A DNA stretch of 64,000 bases from positions 124,001-188,000 of the forward strand of contig JASKOT010000028.1 of assembly GCA_032158125.1 (NCBI GenBank). The letters run 5' to 3'. The notes beneath the pieces are model-generated. The model saw only the letters and a list, made by a program, of their open reading frames with translations. It was not told the DNA's origin and searched no databases. Shown here piece after piece: positions 11,732-22,634 of the stretch (position 1 is its first letter; every line of letters starts with the position of its first letter). Source of the stretch: Papiliotrema nemorosa (Eukaryota > Basidiomycota > Tremellomycetes > Tremellales > Rhynchogastremaceae). Both the position numbers and the translations under genes were made by a program.

Positions 11732-14700
11732 ATGGCAGAGACTACTGCCGGAATCCCAGCGGTTTCTGCGGAAGAAAATTCCACTTTGCGTCAACGCAAG
11801 GGGCACGCGACTTCCACTGGACCAGCTTCTGAAGGGTTGCTCACGGAAAATGAACAGTCTCTGGACGACGACAAGAATGAGTCAGAGGAAGAGGTCACCT
11901 GGGGAAAGACTCCGTCAGGAGTTGGTGAGCTGCTCCTGCGATTTGGCTATCCACCGAGCTAACTCCAGTTTTCCGAGTACCCCAAACCCACTCGTTCCTC
12001 CACACCATGCTCACCACCCTACACCGGTCCTCCCTCACGCGACTCACCATGTTGACTCTTATCTCTCAACCTGTGATCTTCTATCTGCTTTGGAATCGAC
12101 CCCTCTTGCGAAGCACATTTTTCCTGCTCTACTTTGCTTTTTGGCGAGGAGCATACGATTGGGGTTTCGCGTATCTACTTCGGAAGCAGTCGGAGAAGAA
12201 ATGGATCGTTAGAACCCTTCGACGGTGCGGATGGCTCGATACAAGCAGTGAGAGTGGCGGGGAGCAAGGTAGAGAATGGGCTAGGTGGTGGAAACGAGAG
12301 TTAGAGATGAAGATGGGTGAAGGGTACAAGTGGGAGGATGTCCCGCAAGAGTTCAACTCTTGGTTGATCTTTCGTCAACTTGTCGACCTTGTTCTTCTCA
12401 AGTGAGATATCTTTTTTCGATCTGTGAGCAAAAGCTTACGAGGTAGCGACTTTGTATCATACTCATGCTTCGCCTGGTCCAACCTCCACTTCCCCGAGAA
12501 CCACTCGACCATCATGCACATTTTCCGGTGGACTTTCGGTTGGGCTCTAATCTTCTTCAATCTTTGGGTCAAGATGGACGCCCACCGAGTTGTTAAAGAT
12601 TATGCTTGGTATTGGGGAGACGCCTTTTGGCTCATGGTGATGCAACACGATTTGGTGTTTGACGGAGTATACGAGATTGCGCCTCATCCGATGTACTCGG
12701 TCGGCTATGCGGGATACTATGGATTGTCTATGGGTGAGTCGAATCCTCCTATGGGGATTCACCTGCAAGACTGACACGTAGTGGTCGGATCATACGCCGT
12801 CTTGTTTGCCTCACTGGCTGCGCACGCTGCTCAGTTTGCCTTCTTGCTCTGGTTCGAGAACCCTCGTATGTTATCGCTCTTCGTCCGAGATGAAACTCAT
12901 GAATAGACATCGAGAGAACCTATGGAGGAGCGAAAAAGCCGCTCGCTTCGCGCGTTCCGCTTTCTTTCGGAGAGCAGAATCAGATGTCTGTTCCAGAACC
13001 AGCCGGCAAGGCCTCAGACCCAGTTGATGAGAGCGACACAAACACTCCAGGACAGACGGAAGGTTAGGACGACAGTATTCGCAGCCCTAAAGAGCATCAC
13101 TGACGTAACAGGGGACACCGAGACTGAGCCTGAACTAGCCGAGCTTCCCGAGATTGCTACATCCCAGCCTATCATCCGGACTAGATCAGACAGCGTGTTC
13201 AGCAATGGATCTTTGTCGACCAGTCCGACGGACACTCTCGGTTTCAGCAAGCCTAAACCCCGAGCCAACTTCAAACGATCCAAGAGCATCTCCATGCACG
13301 ATCTCACTCATCGTTTCTTTCGAAAGCCTGTCATCGTCCTCGACCGACTGGACGTTTTCCGAAGCACAGATTTCGCTCTCATGGTACTACTCTTCTACGC
13401 CCTGTCTACACTTGTCCCAGCTCTTCCACCTCGACTCGCTTTGACGGCTCATTTCTTGCATGCGCTTTCCTGGCGACTTTTCCACTCTTACGGCTTGGGT
13501 CTACTTCTACGAGCACAGTCGAAATCAAAGTGGCTAGTCAGACATTACCTCAAACACTATCATTATCCAGGAGAGAAGGAGGATGGAGAAGGCTCCGAGA
13601 GGGAAAGCGTGGTCAAACGCGCTACGGAAGAGGCTTTTGGAAACTGGCAGGTCGGCTACAATATCAGTCTGGTCATGACCTATGGTGAGCCATAGTCTCT
13701 TCCGGTAGATATACAACTCATTCGCAGTCTCCTTCGCTGGCCTTGCTTGGAAGACCTACCACTTGCCCATGGACTGGACCGTCAGCGGAACTATTCTGCG
13801 ACATGTTCTTGGAATGGTGAGTCCTCCTGCAGGGTCATCGCTAATGAAAGTCTCTTGTTGCTCTTCATATCTGGGCAGCTACCTCCAGCTACGAAGCTTT
13901 AGGCGATTTCGGATGGTTATACTCCGACTTCTTCCTCATCGAGCAAATTCCCAGTCAGCTTGCCTATACTGGTATTTACCGATTCTTGAACAACCCGGAA
14001 CGTAGCATGGGTGGAGCTGCATTTTTCGGTCTCTGGCTCATGAGCAACTCGAAGCTCGTCCTGGTCCTGGCCGTCTTCTCGCACCTTAGTCACTGGTGGT
14101 TCCTCTCTTTCGTGGAACAGTAAGTGCCATTCAAACAGAGCCGAGGGCTATGCTAAGCTTAGACCCCACATGAAGCAGCTCTATGGCGACCGACTTCGAA
14201 AGGATGGCGGTTTGACCAAGACTTTGAAATCGGTTGCGGGCAAGACTTTCGCTGAACAAGCTGGAAAGCATCCTGAAATCAAGCGAGTCGTCCAAGAAGT
14301 TCGGGGTTCGATCGAAAAGGTCGAAGACCGTTTGACAGAGGCGGTTGGAGAATTCCTCGACCATGCTCGACCGATGTTCTCCGACGTTGTAAACGAGACC
14401 AAGTTCCTCTTGCAACAATCGCGTGAGAGGATGATCATTACGTGAGTCAAGTAGAAGTGCTCTGAGCTGATATCCAGTCGAGTCGCCAGTGATATCTCTG
14501 CATACGACTCTTCCCGATACTCAATTACCCTGCCTACCACGTCATCCGCTCCTATTCCTCGATACCACGTCGGACAACAGATTCGAGTTTCCTGGACTGC
14601 CCCTTCGAACCATTCACGAAAGGACTGGATTGGTATCTACCGACTTGGATCCTGCCGATCGCAACTTGTCACTCGGATCTCGTCGGTCGGCAAATGGATG

Positions 14701-15388
14701 CCGATCTACGAGGACGAGTGGGAGGGCAATGATTACATCCCACCTGGGGATGATGCTCGACAAGAAGACGCCGGCACCGTGGTGTTCCGAGGTGATCAAC
14801 TCCCATGGCAACCTGGACAGTACGAGTTGCGATACCATCACGACGGAAAGCACAATGTGATGAGTCGGGTGGCTCCTATTGAGATTTTCGGTGAGTACAG
14901 TGCCTGCACTCGTATAACGCTATGGCTCATGTACAGTCCACAAACCAGTCGACTCTTCATTCAAGGCGGTACATGATACCTTGCTGAACATCGTCTCGCT
15001 CTCGCTCGACTCGGACAAGACTCTCTTGCCTCGATCCGCGAGAAACCTCCCTGCGTTGGCTCAAACCGGCGCAGACCAATTCGATGGAGACTCGAACTCT
15101 TCTACACCGACCGCAAGTCACGCAGAGGTTCCACAGGTACCTGGGGTTGACGACCTCGAGCTGGATCACGAGGACGGGAGAGATCCAGATGACTTTACCA
15201 TCATGGACGAAGTCCAAGCGAGACGAATTGTCTCACTCTGTCAAATGACGTTTGGGGTGGAAATGACCCCCGATGTGGTGGTGGCAGATGCGAATGTGGG
15301 GTTGTTGACCAAGAGAATCTTGGGCGCGAGAAGCTTGACTGAACCCAAGGCGGTATACGGAGGTGGGCCAGGGGCGAAAGTCAGTTAG
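11732..15388 (+). CDS. CHO2: Phosphatidylethanolamine N-methyltransferase
   Basis: Catalyses the first SAM-dependent methylation of phosphatidylethanolamine on the route to phosphatidylcholine, in the ER membrane. The start ATG at 11732 gives MAETTAGIPAVSAEENS. Exon 1 (11732-11924) joins in phase 1 to exon 2 at 11969, giving GVFRVPQTHSFLHTMLTTLH. Recognisable features are FRQLVDLVLL, FAWSNLHFPE, FNLWVKMDAHRVVKDYAWYW, and the PEMT signature LVFDGVYEIAPHPMYSVGY. A second membrane/PEMT unit follows from 13.3 kb (RFFRKPVIVLDRLDVFRSTD, then a second methyltransferase-like region to ~14.1 kb with GIYRFLNNPE). The C-terminal region has an immunoglobulin-like module (GQQIRVSWTAPSNHSRKDWI) and ends GARSLTEPKAVYGGGPGAKVS. 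About nine exons are needed. Length (over 900 residues) and the double PEMT layout match fungal Cho2 rather than the short Opi3 enzyme. Confidence 0.95.
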
Positions 15389-15631
15389 ACATGAGTAGAC
15401 GGACCGCGAGGGGTTGAGGGGGCGAGGGGACGAGGGGGAGGAAGTAGATGCACGGTCCGTCGGATGGTCAAGAGGTGGAAGTTAAACCTGCATGCATTCG
15501 ATGCTGTCAGTACACGTCAGTTCACACAGGGGCAAAGCTTGCAGCATCGGATACAGATTCACTTATGAAGGTATATATACAGCTTGTTCCTTCTCACACT
15601 ACGTTCTGGTTGCGCCGGTACCTGAAACCGA

Positions 15632-16141
15632 TTAAAGGTTGTTGTTGGTGTTGGCGTTGTTGTTCATGCCGAGGGCATCCTTGGCCTTGTCCATCATGGA
15701 ACCAGAGTTCTCGTTCTGGTTACCAGAGAGGGCGTCACCGGCCTGTTGGGTGAAAGACTTCTGGCTCTCGGGTTGGGCAGACGAGGCGGCGGACTGTTGG
15801 GTGAAGATGAAGCGGAGGAAGGGATGAGAGGGGAAGGCAAGGGCGAGTGGCGAAAGGAGGTCAATGCGAGATCAAGCATAGGTGAGAGAGATAAGGGAGG
15901 CGAGAGGGAATGTGAGTCGATAGGAAGATAAGAAGAACCAAGTCAGCGGGTGATCCATACTTGGGAGAAGGAGCAACGCACGTCGGTCTTTCCCTTGAGC
16001 ATGTCCATACCTTGTTCAAGGTAAGTCTTCTGCGAGTCGGGCTTCAAGGCGGCTCCAGCCTTGTCACTGAATGTTAGTCTGCTTTCCATAAGAAGTGTAT
16101 GACCAGACGAACCCAAGAGATTGTCGGCCCATGTCAGACAT
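15632..16141 (-). CDS. HSP9/HSP12-family small heat shock protein
   Basis: Small, highly hydrophilic stress protein of the HSP9_HSP12 family; in yeast Hsp12 is membrane-associated and strongly stress-induced. Three exons on the minus strand. Exon 1 encodes MSDMGRQSLG from the ATG at 16141. After a short intron comes DKAGAALKPDSQKTYLEQGM and DMLKGKTD. A ~140-nt intron leads to SAASSAQPESQKSFTQQAGD, then ALSGNQNENSGSMMDKAKDA and LGMNNNANTNNNL, with the stop at 15632-15634. The N-terminal 'MSD.GR...DKA...LKPDSQK' pattern is diagnostic. A TATA-like element lies ~105 bp upstream on the minus strand (16246-16254). The duplicated 'QK[TS][YF]..Q.GD' segments on either side of intron 2 suggest an internal repeat. 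Confidence 0.93.
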
Positions 16142-16245
16142 TGTGAAGTGTAGTTGGTTTGGGTTGGGTTGGGTAGAAAGTTGAAAGTTGGGGTTGAGTG
16201 TTGTGAGAGTGTGGATGAGGAAGACAAGAACCGCTCGAAGGGGGT

Positions 16246-16254
16246 TTTATATAT
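16246..16254 (-). promoter_or_regulatory. TATA-like element of the HSP12-family gene
   Basis: The plus strand reads TTTATATAT, that is ATATATAAA on the coding strand, about 105 bp before the ATG at 16141. A CT/GGGTT-repeat leader (GGTTTGGGTTGGGTTGGG on the plus strand) lies between it and the start codon. TATA promoters are typical of stress-inducible genes. Confidence 0.5.
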
Positions 16255-17289
16255 GTCCCAGAGGCCAGCTGGTCGAGCTCGTTTGAGCTATGACGACTTG
16301 TTCAACTTGTGAGTTTGGACGCGGGCAAGGGATGGTGGGTTGGATATGACGACGATGATGATGCACACACTTCGGCTATCAACACATGCCGAACAGGCGC
16401 AAGACGAGAGCAAGGTGGCGGGAATGTCGGTTACTTGGAGTCTGCTGGAATCATATACTTACCACTAATAGAAATTGCCGTCTTATTCCGACGGAGGGGT
16501 GATCGGCGTCTCTGAGCTGTCGCTCATAGCACATTGGGGACGCTTCTATGTGCTTCGATTCCTTTCAGAGTGCATCTCAGGAAACAAGCGTTTGCAAATG
16601 GGTGGTGGTCAAACGACCGCCTCTTTGGGGGAGAACTTTTCTGGCGCCAATGAGTCGAGTGGAGCCGAGCGAAGTGGATGGGTAGTCATATATCCATACT
16701 TGGCTTTGATCGGCATTTGCATGAGTCATGTGCAGATCCACTATGACTCTTTCTCCTCGAGGGTGATCATGTGTCCCACATTCAAGATCTGGTAGACTTG
16801 GCTCCGGCGGAGCCTTTTGCGATCGAGGGGAAGTAGGCATGGACTTCTTTCAGGCGTGCAAGTCCCACAAGGTATGGTGAAGCAAAAAGACATCTCTGCT
16901 TGTCTGTAGGACTCAAGCGATCGAGCTGGCAGGCCAGATACTTTCCTTCCTTTCCGTCGCGACATTGCATGCATGAGTTGCGATTCACCTTTGACCTTGC
17001 GAGACCCGTTGACAGACAGCATGTCTGTGCACCCAATGGCGAGTCCAGTCACGTGACCAATGCATGCGTGTGAGTGATGACGTCGTGAGGTGGATCTGCC
17101 ACAAGCGAAATGAGCACGTCGAAATCGCAATATATATCCACCAGGACTTACCCATTCCCCGTCCTCTTCTCTACATTTACCACTTTTACACTATCAGCTT
17201 CAGCTTTCAAAACAGTAGGTGCTTTCCTGGGTCACGCTCACATCGCTCGATGCTCATCACACAGACCAAAACACCCACCGCCACTTACC
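16255..17289. other. Intergenic region between divergent stress-type genes
   Basis: About 1 kb between the HSP12-family gene and the hydrophilin-like gene. No gene was supported. Coding-like frames at 16475-16795 (+) and 16741-17130 (-) lack splice continuity and protein character. A TATATATC element at 17131-17138 lies about 150 bp before the ATG at 17290. An AGGGG (stress-element core) occurs in GATCGAGGGGAAG near 16828. Confidence 0.45.
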
Positions 17290-17773
17290 ATGTCCGCTCA
17301 ACAGATCAACGCTTCCGAGGCTGCTGGAGGAGCCATCGACCCCGCTACTGGAACTGCCAGTAAGTTTACCCTCCTGTCGAGCAATCCTTTCTGAATATTT
17401 CCTCTTCGTATTCGTCGTGATTCTAACCCTAACTTTTTCGGTCGTCGAGGTCCTTGACTAACGCTTAGGTCACGCTAAGACCGGGGAGCGATTCGAGGAG
17501 GGTAAAGAGGGTTCTCACTCTCGACTCGACGGTAAAGATGAGCGATCTCACGCCAACACCATTGCCGATGCTGCCAAGACTGAACAAAAGGAGAAGGAGG
17601 CCGAGCAGGAGGCTGAGAAGTTCCGACAGGATCCTACCCTTGCCGCCCGACAACACGGTAACGAGCCTTCTCGAGGTGCCAAGAAGGACCTCGAGATCCT
17701 CGAGGACGAGGAGGAGGAGTTGAGGAAGAAAGAAGAAGCCAAGCAACAATCCAAGGAGGCCCACAAGCACTAA
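17290..17773 (+). CDS. Small charged hydrophilin-like protein
   Basis: Two exons, 17290-17359 and 17469-17773, with a phase-1 intron of 109 nt, give 124 residues. The start is the ATG in cttaccATGTCC (MSAQQINASEAAGG). The protein lacks Trp and has very few hydrophobic residues. It is dominated by Glu, Lys, Ala, Gln and His: HAKTGERFEEGKEGSHSRLD, DAAKTEQKEKEAEQEAEKFR, then a Glu-rich coiled stretch (LEILEDEEEELRKKEEAKQQ) ending KEAHKH. This composition resembles LEA-type or hydrophilin stress proteins, but I recognise no named family. A TATA-like element lies upstream, and it sits next to the HSP12-family gene in divergent orientation. A stress or desiccation role is inference from composition and context. 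Confidence 0.82.
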
Positions 17774-18063
17774 GGGGGGAGAGAGGCAGAAGCAACACAG
17801 GCATGAGCATATATAGTCAACACAATGCATTGTAGCATAGCGTTCGCGGATTTTGCTGCCCTCGATCAAGTACACATGCTACAACGAGAGAGTCCAGAGC
17901 GTAAGGACTGGTCATGCTTAACGACAATCCGGGGAAGAGAGGTTGAAGAGTCAATGTATCTTGCACAACCTGCATACTTCTTTATGAAAGCTACGACTCC
18001 TAGTTTAAAATTCGCACGAGATGAGTAATACCTCCTCCAATTATCGACGAGTCTCGTCTGACA

Positions 18064-19959
18064 TTAGCGACTCGCTCGTGCTCTTTGCTCACCTTTGCTA
18101 TCGTAGCTCGTATCGATGGGACCCAAAAGCAACTTCATGATCCACATCTCGGGTGAGAGATCCTCTCCAGTCTTCTGCAACATTTGACTCGACTCGTGCT
18201 CGTAGTCACCCGTATGGTCAAGAAGTCGACCGATCTGAGGATCCTCATCAAGCGAAGCCAAGAATTTGGCAGCTGAATCATTAGCAGACCAAAAGCGCTA
18301 AAAGCAAAATACTTCCCCCCTTGATCGTTTCCGACCTGAGCGAATTGATACGATACCGCATCGGGACCATCTGGGGGAATTAGCAGACTTAAGTGGCCTA
18401 TCTTGCAACTCACATCGGGTTCGCTGCAGTTCTTGATTCGCTGCTCCGATGACTTGCGCAACTGAATGTAAGCGATTGACAATATTGTTACGGTCGCACT
18501 CACTCTTGTGGGGATCTTCGCCAGCTGGGGCACCATCGGTAATCGCGACGACGAGCAGCGGTTTTTGGAGCTGGTTGGATCGCGCGGGACCAAGAAGGAG
18601 GGGCTGGACAATCCGCTGCTCCATCGAGGTACCGAGAGGGGTAAGACCTGTCATGAGATGGGCTCATGCTACTCCCTTCTGACTCACCGCTGAACTTGAC
18701 TTGCTGGATAAGTTGAGCGGCAGCTTGCTCGGAGGTAATGTTGTTTCCATTGACGTTCGAGTTGAGGAATCGAATTTGACTAGATGGTCAGCACAATCTG
18801 GTATATACGTGGGTTATCTTACATTCCGTCCTGGTCGAAAAGGGCGCAAGCAAACGCAACCTTGCCGAGGATCCTGAGGGTCAGCTCAATGTACGTGGTA
18901 AAGTGAGGGAGGGATTTTTGCATTTTTAGATCTTCGATCCGTTCACCACCCTGTTCAAACTTCATCGATCCAGAGTCATCACATAGCACGACCACGTCGA
19001 AGAGGGCGATTTTGACCAGATCTGCCGCAATCTCGAGGGGGAGCTTCCATGTCGAAGCCAGAGTTTGTAAAGCTCCACTCTGGACGACGCGTTGGGCGAT
19101 GGGGTCGAGCGCTTGGGGAGATGGGAAGAATCCTTGGAGGTGTTGCTGAGGTCAACGATGATCATGTATGATAATGATAGACTCACATCCTGGACACATT
19201 GCTGCAAGATCTGAGCCACTTGTTGGACGCTGAGTCCACCTCCTTGAGGGGGCGCGCCATATCCTCCAGGTTGTCCTTGTTGACCGTACTGACCTGGCTG
19301 CTGGCCGTACTGACCCGGTTGCTGTCCATACTGACCTGGCTGCTGTCCATACTGTCCTTGCTGGCCATATTGACCTGGAGCGGCACCGTATTGTTGTTGA
19401 CCGGGTTGACCGGGTTGTTGACCGTATTGCGATTGTCCGTATTGGCCGGGCTGTTGCTGACCATACTGACCAGGTTGTTGTTGACCATATTGACCAGGTT
19501 GTTGTCCATACTGCCCAGGCTGTTGCTGTTGCTGACCATACTGACCAGGTTGTTGTTGACCATATTGACCAGGTTGTTGTCCATACTGCCCAGGCTGTTG
19601 CTGTTGCTGGCCATATTGACCGGCTTGTTGTTGCCCGTAAGGCGCTTGTCCAGGCCGAGGAGGAACGCCGGGTGCCGAGCCGTATTGTTGTGATTGCTGG
19701 CCATATTGACCTTGCGGGGGTTGTCCATACTGTCCCGGTTGTTGGCCGTATTGTCCGGGCTGCTGACCATACTGCGATGGCTGCTGTCCGTACCCAGACT
19801 GCGGGGGCTGACCGTATGAAGGTTGTTGACCGTATCCGCCGGGCTTGGCCCCACTGAGAGCGCCAATAGCGCCTGCGGCAGCGTTGGCTTGTGCTGGAAT
19901 GGTCAGTGTAGTCCCCTCGGAAGCGTTGATTACTGACCGAGCTTAGATGCGAATCCCAT
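18064..19959 (-). CDS. VWA-domain protein with long YGQQPGQ-repeat N-terminus
   Basis: Minus-strand multi-exon gene starting at the ATG at 19959: MGFASKL then, after a short intron, AQANAAAGAIGALSGAKPGG. About 200 residues follow of Gly/Gln/Pro/Tyr repeats of the YGQQPGQ type (roughly 19850-19246), a prion-like low-complexity region. A helical linker (LSVQQVAQILQQCVQD...LQGFFPSPQALDPIAQRVVQ) leads to a von Willebrand A domain. Its metal-binding DxSxS motif is VVVLCDDSGSMKFEQGG. Further VWA features are LPHFTTYIELTLRILGKVAF, LFDQDGIQIRFLNS, GLTPLGTSMEQRIVQPLL and LLVVAITDGAPAGEDPHK. The end is DTSYDSKGEQRARASR. VWA domains bind protein partners through Mg2+. The partner here is unknown; fungal proteins of this layout are uncharacterised. 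Confidence 0.88.
19246..19850 (-). repeat. Low-complexity coding repeat (YGQQPGQ-type)
   Basis: Degenerate 15-24-base units encoding (Q)YGQQPGQ variants on the minus strand. It includes a near-perfect 75-bp tandem duplication, 19457-19531 and 19532-19606, encoding 25 residues twice. Read in another frame the same block gives a long Asn/Ser/Met-rich ORF, which is an artefact of the repeat. Confidence 0.9.
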
Positions 19960-20610
19960 GATGGTCTGTAATCGGACGGATGAAGATGGAGGATGGAAGA
20001 GATGTCTGGAGGTTGGGTGAACCCGTCTGATATATGATCTCATGAGACCGCGGATGGGCGGTGCACCAACCACCAAATGTCGGATCCGAAAAATCCCTCA
20101 TTATCTGCACCGCAATCTGATAACCCGGTCAAAGACAGCAGACGATCTCGCAGAGCACAAAGTCATGGTATACAGCCTGGCGATCATGGAGAATGGAAAG
20201 GAAAGCGATGCTTTTGAGGAGCTCAGGTGCTACCGACAACCAGAACTCTATAACTCTTTCACAGGCTCCGTTCATCTTGCCTCTGACACGGGGCCGCAAG
20301 AGGAGCAAGTGGAAGAGAGTGTTGTTGTGCAGATCACAACACGGTCCCTGCCGGGTTTAGTAGCTACTAGCCTCATCTGATCATGACCAGACAAGATACT
20401 GACCTTCCACACCAAGCCGGGGGAGAGTTGGCTCGTGGGAAGAAGGGATTTATGGACACTCGTTTCGTCAATGTGTGCGCTTCTCTCGACCTTTGTGTGG
20501 TAGAGCCGCGGAGTAGCGAGGAAGGGAAGGAGCAGAGAGAATACATCCTTTCATGCGGGGACAGGCAGTGTGCACAAAGTCGATCAAGAAGTGCGTGCCT
20601 GGACGTACAG
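19960..20610. other. Intergenic region between VWA gene and the tandem small-gene trio
   Basis: About 650 bases. A TATATGATC element at 20032-20040 is about 75 bp before the VWA start on the minus strand and could be its TATA box. A 112-residue frame (20042-20380, +) begins in this promoter and is not convincing. The rest shows nothing recognisable. Confidence 0.4.
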
Positions 20611-20618
20611 TATATATA
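20610..20618 (+). promoter_or_regulatory. TATA box of trio gene 1
   Basis: GTATATATA, 96 bp before the ATG at 20714. The same core precedes the next two genes at 21664 and 22561. Confidence 0.6.
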
Positions 20619-20713
20619 GCGTGTCACTCGGTTGCGAACGTCAACCTTTAGTAGTCATTCTTGTCATTCTTTCCAGAAAGCCAGACCAGAGTTCTATTTA
20701 CATACTACCCAGC

Positions 20714-21148
20714 ATGTCCCACAAATCAAGCAAATACTCGTCTACTCAGCAGACATCACACCCGGGATCGACTGGGACTACCTCCAAGAGGTCCAACAGG
20801 TCCAAGTAGGTCACTCTGTTCCCTATCTCAGCCAAAAACTCTGATTTCTGCAGATTGGGTGAGAGTTTGGGAAAGGCAGGCAAAGCATTCCTTAATGGAA
20901 TGAGTAACACGACACCCTATGGCGCTACCTATGTCCATAACGCTGCCTCTGGTGGTGTACACGGATTGCCAATGAGCTTCCGAGGTCGCCCTCCGGGCTC
21001 ATCCTCTGCCCAGTCCACGAGGGCTTCGGACAAATACAGCGAGACAACTCAACCAATGGAAAGCCGACAGGATACTGAAGGATCCGAGACCAGACTGTCT
21101 GTCGATGACAACCTCGGTCCTCAGCAGCATCCGACCGACTTTGTTTAG
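20714..21148 (+). CDS. Small two-exon protein, tandem family member 1
   Basis: Not recognised. Exons 20714-20805 and 20854-21148 give 128 residues. The 48-nt intron is phase 2 (AA|A, Lys) with donor GTAGGT and acceptor CTGCAG. Exon 1 encodes a Ser/Thr-rich, basic disordered tail (MSHKSSKYSSTQQTSHPGST). Exon 2 begins with a short helix-prone stretch (LGESLGKAGKAFLNGMSN) followed by a Ser/Gly/Asp-rich tail ending QQHPTDFV. There is no signal peptide or membrane span. Size, intron phase, intron position (just before the helical segment) and the TATA element are shared with the next two genes. Family and function are unknown; see the finding on the trio. Confidence 0.7.
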
Positions 21149-21663
21149 ACGTGCCGACGGGAGTGGGTGGGGAGCACGATACTTAAACTGAAACAGGGAA
21201 TGGCATGCATGTGTTTGATGGCGACATCACCTGCTTCCATGGACTGGAAGAGCTCAATACGGTGCCGGCAAGCTCGGCGCCACAACTCTTTTCTCTCCTT
21301 GTTTTCTGTCGCATCGCTTGGGTCAATGGGCACGCAGCTGTGCCTTGCCATGTCGCTGCATCTCATCTAGTCTACGCTGTTACACCACAGTTCTGATGAC
21401 ACTCTTTCAGAGCATCACTTTTGTGATTTGCTCAGATAGCGCTACTGGCATCTTGTTACAGGATCCTCCGCTTTCAAGAGTCTCTATCTACGATCTTCAT
21501 CAGTGTGGCTGTCGCAAAACACGTTGCACAACACCACCTTTGTACAACTTTCTCTTGGGGTCGAAGCACTCACTGGTCGTACCCCCTTTCATACAATCTC
21601 GATCACCTGTCGAGAAGCGTCTCAAGTCTCAACGCATCTTTGCGATTCTCAAGGGGCTGGACG
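21149..21663. other. Intergenic region between trio genes 1 and 2
   Basis: About 500 bases. Overlapping frames such as 21318-21890 and 21505-21849 cross it but start inside the promoter and disagree with the spliced gene. An AGGGG (in CTCAAGGGGCTGG) lies about 10 bp before the TATA box at 21664. Nothing else was recognised. Confidence 0.4.
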
Positions 21664-21677
21664 GTATATATACTGCA
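21664..21677 (+). promoter_or_regulatory. TATA box of trio gene 2 (GTATATATACTGCA)
   Basis: GTATATATACTGCA, 41 bp upstream of the ATG at 21718. The 14 bases are identical to those before trio gene 3 (22561-22574). Confidence 0.6.
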
Positions 21678-21717
21678 TTCCCATCTCGCCGTGTCAGCAG
21701 GACTCTTATCCCTTCTC

Positions 21718-22125
21718 ATGCAATTCACCAGCCTTCCCCAGGATACTTCGGCGAGCACCAGCTTGCTCGCCCACGATATCCAGCGTCGATCGGATCAATC
21801 GGCGCCGGCCAGCGACGCGGACTCCACGTCCGGGGTGTTCAGCAGGTGAGTACCGTCTTTTCTCATCTATCAAAAGGGAGCTCAGTATAGCAGAGGGCTC
21901 TGGAGTTCTGTGGGCAGCAAAGTAGCAAAGTACGTGACCGTCGCAGCCTCTGCACTTGCGCCCTCTACGACTGTTTTTACCATGGGTGCAGGTTCTGGTG
22001 GCGGGACCGGACAATCCAGCCCGTACCTTCGAGAGACGACGAGCGATTCTCCTGGACCCCATGTTGGGAGGCAGCTTGAATATCAGACCAAGACTGCCAG
22101 CAGTGGCACAGAAACCGAAGCTTGA
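21718..22125 (+). CDS. Small two-exon protein, tandem family member 2
   Basis: Not recognised. Exons 21718-21845 and 21891-22125 give 120 residues. The 45-nt intron is phase 2 (AG|C, Ser), donor GTGAGT, acceptor AGTATAG. Exon 1 is Ser/Thr/Asp-rich (MQFTSLPQDTSASTSLLAHD then RRSDQSAPASDADSTSGVFS). Exon 2 starts RGLWSSVGSKVAKYVTVAAS, an amphipathic helix candidate, then ALAPSTTVFTMGAGSGGG, and a disordered tail ending SSGTETEA. Layout, length and intron phase match the genes at 20714 and 22635. The start at 21718 is the first ATG after the TATA box. The acceptor could alternatively be three bases downstream (TATAGCAG), changing one residue. Confidence 0.68.
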
Positions 22126-22560
22126 AGGAGAGCGAAACGACGAAGGAGAGGGAAGCGACAAAGAGGAGCTATTGAAGTCTCATCGACAGGCTTCAAATAC
22201 TTGAGTAAGCATGGAATACGTAAGGCGTACAGTACGCTGTGATATAAGGTATATTCTACGGGTCATACTTATGCATCGGTTTATGAGAGTTGACCTGTAC
22301 CGTGAAGGCGAGCGTATGGCGAGCGGGAGGGTGGCGGTTTTGACGGCCTTTGTACAGACCAAGTTGATGTGGCACCCTTTCATAAGGGGTAGCGCAAAAG
22401 CGTTTCGACCCTCGGCAATACAGTCCTACCAAGCCATCAGTCGAGAGGTAGATGACTACTGTATCGTACAGCAGGCTTGAAAACATGTTCCAAGCGAATC
22501 CTTTCATCGAAGCACCCGTTTGTGACGCTTCTCCGCAATTCGAGTGGAACGACCGAGATA
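22126..22560. other. Intergenic region between trio genes 2 and 3
   Basis: About 430 bases with no supported gene. It contains an AGGGG in CATAAGGGGTAGCG near 22384. Short frames on both strands look like noise. Confidence 0.4.
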
Positions 22561-22574
22561 GTATATATACTGCA
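22561..22574 (+). promoter_or_regulatory. TATA box of trio gene 3 (GTATATATACTGCA)
   Basis: GTATATATACTGCA, 61 bp before the ATG at 22635, identical to the element at 21664-21677. Confidence 0.6.
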
Positions 22575-22634
22575 CATCGTTGCGTGAGCGTTCAAACGAA
22601 TCTTCATTGCAGCTCTTCCTGCCAAATAGACAAG

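Noticed and set aside
19183..19866. 227-residue Asn/Ser/Met-rich ORF
   Set aside because: Out-of-frame reading of the YGQQPGQ repeat on the same strand; the frame joined to the VWA domain is the Gly/Gln/Pro/Tyr one.
20042..20380. 112-residue plus-strand ORF
   Set aside because: Starts inside the likely VWA promoter, has no promoter of its own and no recognisable protein features.
21318..21890. 190-residue frame crossing trio gene 2
   Set aside because: Runs through the TATA box and uses another frame than the spliced gene; composition is not protein-like.
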